Source: Terribacillus halophilus
Lineage (GTDB): Bacteria > Bacillota > Bacilli > Bacillales > Amphibacillaceae
Reading direction: 5' to 3'
DNA length: 64,000 bases
NCBI RefSeq assembly: GCF_900101385.1
Contig: NZ_FMZB01000001.1
Span: 186,001 to 250,000 of the forward strand
The notes beneath the pieces are model-generated. The model was given only the letters and a program-made list of their open reading frames with translations, was not told the origin of the DNA and ran no database searches. The position numbers and the translations under genes were made by a program. Shown piece after piece: positions 59,793 through 64,000 of the stretch; the stretch's first letter is position 1; every line of letters begins with the position of its first letter.

Positions 59793-60278
59793 ATGCAAAT
59801 AGAAAAAAGGGAACAGTACATCATCACCCGCAACACCATTGCTGTCCTTCACCTGAATGATCCAATTTATCAAGCGCGCATCCTCGAAGCGGATAAAGAG
59901 ATTATAGTGGAACAATCGCCTCTTTCCATCATCGATCATAGCTGTATGCAGTATGGTTCTTCCTATGAAGGCAGGGTGCATGCAATTGGCAGGCTGCTGC
60001 GGACAGATAAGAAGGTACCTATCCCAGTGCATCCTGCTCACGGTGTTTTTATGCTTCCGACGTCCTCGCCCACGAATTCCCATTGCGCCTGGCTGTCTTT
60101 TTATCACATCCAATCCTACAAGGAAACAAAAAGCCGCACTCGAGTCAGCTTCTATAATGGTACCGCTTTGTTCGTGGAAACATCGGAGCGCTCCTTCGAC
60201 CAGCAATACAAGCGGACCGGTACTGTCATCGCACTGCTGAACAATGAGCACTTCTTCATCGGTCAATCCTTATCCTGA
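59793..60278 (+). CDS. comK: ComK-family competence transcription factor, short
   Basis: ComK switches on DNA-uptake genes by binding paired K-boxes. The 161 residues match ComK along the core: NTIAVLHLND, LSIIDHSCMQYGSSYEGR (as SRCRFFGSSYAGR in B. subtilis), VPIPVHPAHGVFMLPTSSPTNSHCAWLSFYHIQS (in part) and TRVSFYNGTALFVETSERSFDQQYKRT. It ends about 30 residues earlier than B. subtilis ComK (192) and lacks the FMLYPK-type segment through which MecA/ClpCP degrades ComK. ATG 59793 has GGAGGGGG upstream; the longer frame from fabZ is rejected. Whether it is the main ComK or a paralogue cannot be told here. Confidence 0.88.
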   Translation: MQIEKREQYIITRNTIAVLHLNDPIYQARILEADKEIIVEQSPLSIIDHSCMQYGSSYEGRVHAIGRLLRTDKKVPIPVHPAHGVFMLPTSSPTNSHCAWLSFYHIQSYKETKSRTRVSFYNGTALFVETSERSFDQQYKRTGTVIALLNNEHFFIGQSLS

Positions 60279-60365
60279 ACTGTCAATTACTTCTTCTGCC
60301 GAAGCGGTTATGTTATCATGAAAACTATCATAACGAGCTTAAAAGTGGAGGAGGACACCTGTCTT

Positions 60366-60992
60366 ATGCGTACTACATACACCGGAACAGACCTGCTGGG
60401 GCAGCTGCTGCTTCAGAAGGATGCGCTTCTTACATCAATCAGGCGGGAGGATATCGCCCTCGATGCATTTTTAAGGCGGGAGGCAAGGCGGCCTGATCAT
60501 CATCCGGTATTCCGCTATGTATTAAGACATTACATAGGCTTGGTCAATCCGAACTTAACCGAGGAATTCGAACAGACCTTTTTCTATCTGTTTCAAGCAG
60601 CTGCACGTCAGCCGGACAAGCGCAATATTGTCGGTTTGACAGAAGCGTTATATGAAGTGAAGAATCGCCGGGGCAATCCTTCGATGCAGTTCCCTCAAGT
60701 AACCCATATGCTGCACTTATTGAATGTCCATTATCCGATATATGACCCGGCAAGAACTGCATTCCTCGGCATGCCATCAGCTAATCATCTTAGCGGATTC
60801 GACAAAAAAATGACGCGATACATCGAGCAATACAGTCAGCTTTTCGAATGCTATCAGTCCATTTTGACTGATAGCCGTTTCGAATCATTGACAGCTGCAT
60901 TCGACGAATATTTCCAGGATCCCGGATATGAAGCACCAAGCCGTGCCAAGAAGCTGGATTTGCTGATGCAAGCACTAAGCCAGACAAGCTAA
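60366..60992 (+). CDS. unrecognised helical protein
   Basis: The 208-residue soluble protein is mostly helical, with no signal peptide or membrane segment. The central stretch THMLHLLNVHYPIYDPARTAFLG (in part) resembles the HFLNP..YPIYDS.V motif of several poorly characterised protein families with DNA-glycosylase-like helical folds; that is a weak, inferred resemblance. It lies 87 bases after comK with GGAGGAGG about 11 bases before ATG 60366 and could be co-transcribed. An ATG at 60318 lacks a ribosome-binding site. Confidence 0.65.
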   Translation: MRTTYTGTDLLGQLLLQKDALLTSIRREDIALDAFLRREARRPDHHPVFRYVLRHYIGLVNPNLTEEFEQTFFYLFQAAARQPDKRNIVGLTEALYEVKNRRGNPSMQFPQVTHMLHLLNVHYPIYDPARTAFLGMPSANHLSGFDKKMTRYIEQYSQLFECYQSILTDSRFESLTAAFDEYFQDPGYEAPSRAKKLDLLMQALSQTS

Positions 60993-61022
60993 GCACTTAC
61001 TTCCTATAGTAAGTGTTTTTTT
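60993..61022 (+). terminator. terminator after the unrecognised gene
   Basis: CACTTACT/AGTAAGTG with a 6-base loop and T run. The following 61023-61187 holds no gene or clear promoter. Confidence 0.8.
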
Positions 61023-61187
61023 ATGGGAAAAATAAGGACTCACTGGATAGAGTTTGTAATCATATTTCACACAGTTTGTGTTGTCATTACAGTTCTGTTA
61101 AAGCTATTGCGACATGGAATGCTGCGGGTATATAAAGAAGAAAAGAGGGATATGATTTCTTAAAATAAAGAAAGCAGGTAGATGCAA

Positions 61188-62306
61188 ATGACCAGAAACT
61201 ATACCATCGACTTCTTCAAATGTCTGGCTATCTTCGGAGTTGTTTGTATCCATACGCATACATTCCGGGATACAGCCGTCCCATTCGGCAATGGGGAAAT
61301 GTGGGCATTCATCATTGATACAATAGCGCGTTTCTCTGTCCCATTCTTCTTCGCTGCATCTGGCTATTTATTCGCGATGAAACTGGAACGAACAGATGAC
61401 ACATTCGCATATTTCAAACGCTATACAGGTAAACTGATCGGTCTGCTTGCAGCGTGGTTCGCTTTTTATTGGATATATGACTTCATCAAGATGCTAACTG
61501 CTTCTACTGGAACGATGAACGAGCAAAAAGCGGAGTTGACAACTTACTTTCAGGATACTCTGCAGTGGCGTACATTACTGGACGGGATATCATATACACA
61601 ATTTCAGCTTTGGTTCATGTTCGCTTTGATTTTTTCGATCATCATCATATACACTGCCTACAGGCTGCGGATCCTCAAGCTTACATTGCTGGCAGGTCTT
61701 GTACTAAATTTGATTGGTCTCCTCGGGCAATCTTACGGACCACTGTTTCATGTGACGATGGAGGAAACGACGAGAAACGGTATTTACTTCGGATTGTTTT
61801 ACACCGCTCTTGGAGCGTGCTTCGGGTTATATGAAAAGCAAATCATCGAGAAAGCACGAGCAATCCGTACAAGAACAGTCGGTATGATTATTGTTGCTGG
61901 CTTTGCGTTACAATTGTTGGAACGTTACATCTTGCATTACGGGCTGGACTTGCCGCAAGGAGAATATCTCATCAGCACGATTCCTTTAACGGTATCCCTG
62001 CTGCTGTTCACCTTGAAAGCACGACATATCGGAAAGCACCGATATGTCAGCATGGTTGCGAAGAATGTAGTCGGCATATATTTGATCCATACATTATGGC
62101 GCAGTATTTTTGATCAAGCGCTGGATCAATCGAACATCACGCAAACATTTGCTTGGGGTCTTCTATATGCACCGATTTTATATGCGGTATCCCTACTGTC
62201 CTATGTGGGATTGCAATACACGAAAGGGAAGCTCAGCGACCCGACTGTCCCAAGACAGGCGAAGACTCGCACTGCTCTGCGACCAAGCAATAGTCTCATC
62301 AAATAG
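61188..62306 (+). CDS. acyltransferase-3 family membrane protein
   Basis: The 372 residues form about ten membrane helices of the AT3 type, which transfer acyl groups (often O-acetyl) to surface glycans or lipids. Recognisable features are the first helix with DFFKCLAIFGVVCIHTHTF, containing the conserved His of the family, the second segment FSVPFFFAASGYLFAMKL with its Arg/Ser region, and a late YLIHTLWRSIF. The C-terminus is a basic cytoplasmic tail; no SGNH domain is attached. The target (wall polymer, exopolysaccharide) is unknown. ATG 61188 is nine bases from AGG; ATG 61182 is three bases from it. Confidence 0.88.
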   Translation: MTRNYTIDFFKCLAIFGVVCIHTHTFRDTAVPFGNGEMWAFIIDTIARFSVPFFFAASGYLFAMKLERTDDTFAYFKRYTGKLIGLLAAWFAFYWIYDFIKMLTASTGTMNEQKAELTTYFQDTLQWRTLLDGISYTQFQLWFMFALIFSIIIIYTAYRLRILKLTLLAGLVLNLIGLLGQSYGPLFHVTMEETTRNGIYFGLFYTALGACFGLYEKQIIEKARAIRTRTVGMIIVAGFALQLLERYILHYGLDLPQGEYLISTIPLTVSLLLFTLKARHIGKHRYVSMVAKNVVGIYLIHTLWRSIFDQALDQSNITQTFAWGLLYAPILYAVSLLSYVGLQYTKGKLSDPTVPRQAKTRTALRPSNSLIK

Positions 62307-62334
62307 ATTGGCGTTTTGCCAATCTATTTTTTTA
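62303..62334 (+). terminator. terminator after the acyltransferase gene
   Basis: ATAGATTGGC/GCCAATCTAT, 10 bp with a 5-base loop, then seven T. Confidence 0.92.
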
Positions 62335-62408
62335 TTGTAAATATATGTGCAAATTTCTATAAGTTACGGTAATCTTTTACTATATACATAGAAAAAGGAT
62401 GACAAAAC

Positions 62409-63083
62409 ATGACATATCATACGAATCCTTTCCGCCTTCTGATTAAACCAAAGGAGACATTATTCAAGCTGCGGGAAGCTGAGGAGCTCCGCGGCCATTG
62501 GCGGTGGACGATTCTGATTTTGCTGGCATTTTGCCTCGTTTACACAGCACTTGGATGGATGGGTGCCGGTACAGAGACGCTGAATCAATTGAAATCAGGC
62601 TACATAGGTTCAGAATATGAATACGCCAAATTTTGGTTCATCATTGGACGGCTTTTCTCCGGGTTGTTACTTGGATTGCTCGTCATCTTCGTTGTGTCGC
62701 TCGTATTCTATCTTTTTTATGAAATTCCTTATGAAAAGCTGCTTATCATCCAGTTAAGCGTGAGTATAGTTTTCCTGCTGGAAGCTCTCTCTTGGCTGCT
62801 TTTATTGCCGGCAGCCGGTCTGGAATGGGATCGTTCGCCTTTTTCGTTTGGCGTCCTTGCTGATTTATTCACCGACAGACCTTGGGTCATCAGCCTGTTT
62901 GGTGCCGTTTCTTTGTTCCAAATGTTCATCCTGTATTTCCAGACCAGATGCTTGCTTGTACTGTTCCCGGCAAAACGCTGGCATGTATGGGCAGTTGTCG
63001 GCATGATCTATCTTTGTTATGTGCTTTTGTTGACATTGCTTGGCGGTATCGGGAATAAGATTGTTGCATTCATCTTCGCATAG
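62409..63083 (+). CDS. yknW: YIP1-family membrane protein (YknW-like)
   Basis: The 224 residues start with a short cytoplasmic segment (NPFRLLIKPKETLFKLRE) and have five membrane helices (about 33-52, 78-103, 111-136, 160-178, 190-220), the YIP1 layout. In B. subtilis YknW is the YIP1 partner of the YknXYZ transporter that protects against the SdpC toxin. The next gene is an HlyD/YknX-type adaptor, 14 bases downstream, supporting the assignment. Confidence 0.8.
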   Translation: MTYHTNPFRLLIKPKETLFKLREAEELRGHWRWTILILLAFCLVYTALGWMGAGTETLNQLKSGYIGSEYEYAKFWFIIGRLFSGLLLGLLVIFVVSLVFYLFYEIPYEKLLIIQLSVSIVFLLEALSWLLLLPAAGLEWDRSPFSFGVLADLFTDRPWVISLFGAVSLFQMFILYFQTRCLLVLFPAKRWHVWAVVGMIYLCYVLLLTLLGGIGNKIVAFIFA

Positions 63084-63097
63084 GAGGGCTTTAAAGG

Positions 63098-64000
63098 ATG
63101 ATGAAAAAGATTTTACTGCCATTGGGAATCGTCCTTGTACTGGCCAATATCGCTATTTTGTTCTGGGACGATGAAGGCCGTGTAGGCAGGACGAATTTTA
63201 TACATAAGTGGGAGCAGGTGACAGCGCAGGATGTAAAAGAGACATTGTCCGTCCCTGCTGTGTTGGCATCAGCAGAAGAAGTACCAGTCTATCTGGATCC
63301 AGAATCAGGTTCGATATCCGAAATGCTTGTCGGGCCAGGTGATAAAGTAGAAGAGGGGGACGACCTCTTCACTTATCAAGCAGCTGATTATGGGAAAACA
63401 TATCGCGAGCTGACGTCCTCCATCACCAAGCTGGAGGCACAGGCCGAGGCAGTGGAGCAGGCCATTTCAGCAGTGGAGGAAACAGACATCGGCGTTGATG
63501 CTTCCCTCTCGGAAGCGATCGAGCAAACGGAGGATGAAGAAGCAGCAAATGCTGCAAATGAAGCGCTGCGTCAAACAACGCAAGAGCAGACCGCACAAAT
63601 GCAGGAGCAATACCGTATCGGTTTGGAAAAGGAGCTTTCCGAGAAGAATGCTGAGCTGACTGCAGCAGAAGAACAGCTGGCGGATTTAGAGGAAACGGGA
63701 GAATATGTGACTGTCACGAGTCCTTCAGCAGGTACGGTTAAATCAGTCGGGCAGGCTGGCAATGAGCCGATTGTACTCCTGAAGAGCAGCGAGCTTGTCA
63801 TAACCGGTGAACTGGCTGAAGCGGATCGTAAGCGGGTGCAGGCAGGAATGACGATTGAAGCGAAGCTCCCAGATGGCGGGCCTGTCCTGGAAGGGGAGAT
63901 CACGGATTTGGCGGAACAGCCTGTTGCTGCATCATCAGAAAGTACTTACAAATTTGAAGCATCTTACCTTACCGAAGATGACCAAACTGATCAGCTTTTG
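63098..64000 (+). CDS. yknX: HlyD-family adaptor (YknX-like), truncated by the window end
   Basis: The visible 301 codons stay open to the window edge. There is an N-terminal membrane anchor (about 4-24), a lipoyl-like half domain with SVPAVLASAEEVPVYLDPESGSI, a helical hairpin (about 110-200, rich in Glu, Gln and Ala), and a second lipoyl half VTVTSPSAGTVKSVGQAGNEP (about 206). This is the periplasmic-adaptor/membrane-fusion layout of macrolide-type ABC exporters. A YknY ATPase and YknZ permease are expected beyond the window. AGGAGGG lies nine bases before ATG 63098. Confidence 0.85.
   Translation, partial: MMKKILLPLGIVLVLANIAILFWDDEGRVGRTNFIHKWEQVTAQDVKETLSVPAVLASAEEVPVYLDPESGSISEMLVGPGDKVEEGDDLFTYQAADYGKTYRELTSSITKLEAQAEAVEQAISAVEETDIGVDASLSEAIEQTEDEEAANAANEALRQTTQEQTAQMQEQYRIGLEKELSEKNAELTAAEEQLADLEETGEYVTVTSPSAGTVKSVGQAGNEPIVLLKSSELVITGELAEADRKRVQAGMTIEAKLPDGGPVLEGEITDLAEQPVAASSESTYKFEASYLTEDDQTDQLL

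Overview
The window is a 64 kb stretch of chromosome from an endospore-forming, motile, competence-related member of the Bacillaceae. Most genes lie on the + strand in nearly the order known from the speE to fabZ arc of Bacillus subtilis. Start codons are often GTG or TTG, ribosome-binding sites are strong, and almost every transcription unit ends in a clear intrinsic terminator. Base composition is mid-40s percent GC by eye, and the sporulation genes spo0F, spoIIR, spoIID, spoIIQ and spoIIID are present. A halotolerant genus near Terribacillus, Oceanobacillus or Virgibacillus is my inference; no marker gene here fixes the genus. I see no tRNA, rRNA, CRISPR array, complete insertion sequence or prophage.

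Layout. 0.2-9.2 kb: ywhD, a class A penicillin-binding protein (minus strand), speE, ywiB-argS, a cardiolipin synthase (minus strand), an RsgA-type GTPase behind an elaborate leader, and rpoE. 9.3-20.1 kb: pyrG with its CTP-sensing attenuator, spo0F, fbaA, a transaldolase homologue that has lost its catalytic lysine, murAB, rho, a zinc-free L31, tdk and prfA-prmC. 20.4-28.5 kb: a coiled-coil OB-like membrane protein, spoIIR, ywlB-like, ywlC, an unrecognised membrane protein (minus strand), ywlE, a chemoreceptor overlapping rpiB, ywlG and glyA. 29-33 kb: upp-mnaA and a secreted subtilase. 33.4-42.9 kb: the complete atpIBEFHAGDC operon, a DUF1146 gene, ywmB and murAA. 43.2-51.6 kb: dppABCDE plus ldcA-ykfB-ykfC, a dipeptide uptake and murein-peptide recycling cluster placed between murAA and spoIID. 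51.6-59.7 kb: spoIID, spoIIQ, an orphan AimR-like receptor, spoIIID, mbl, flhO-flhP, an EpuA-type protein, a small DUF5670-like protein and fabZ. 59.8-64 kb: a short ComK homologue, an unrecognised gene, an acyltransferase-3, and the start of a yknWX-like envelope-stress transporter operon.

How the genes fit together. The core is housekeeping: nucleotide supply (pyrG, tdk, upp), translation and its quality control (argS, prfA, prmC, ywlC, rpmE), cell wall (murAA, murAB, mbl, the PBP), energy (atp operon) and one-carbon metabolism (glyA). Sporulation genes are interspersed: Spo0F feeds the phosphorelay, SpoIIR carries the forespore signal, SpoIID and SpoIIQ remodel wall and build the engulfment channel, and SpoIIID reprograms the mother cell. 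The dpp-ykf cluster can import and degrade peptides released by wall turnover.

Most notable are the AimR-like receptor between spoIIQ and spoIIID with a Spo0A box upstream and no visible pheromone gene; the transaldolase homologue with Gly in place of the Schiff-base Lys; the rsgA-paralogue leader (25-codon peptide, terminator, ribosome-binding site locked in a 10-bp inverted repeat); a ComK without the C-terminal MecA-recognition segment; a Rex-like box at the atp promoter; and two families of interspersed palindromic repeats.
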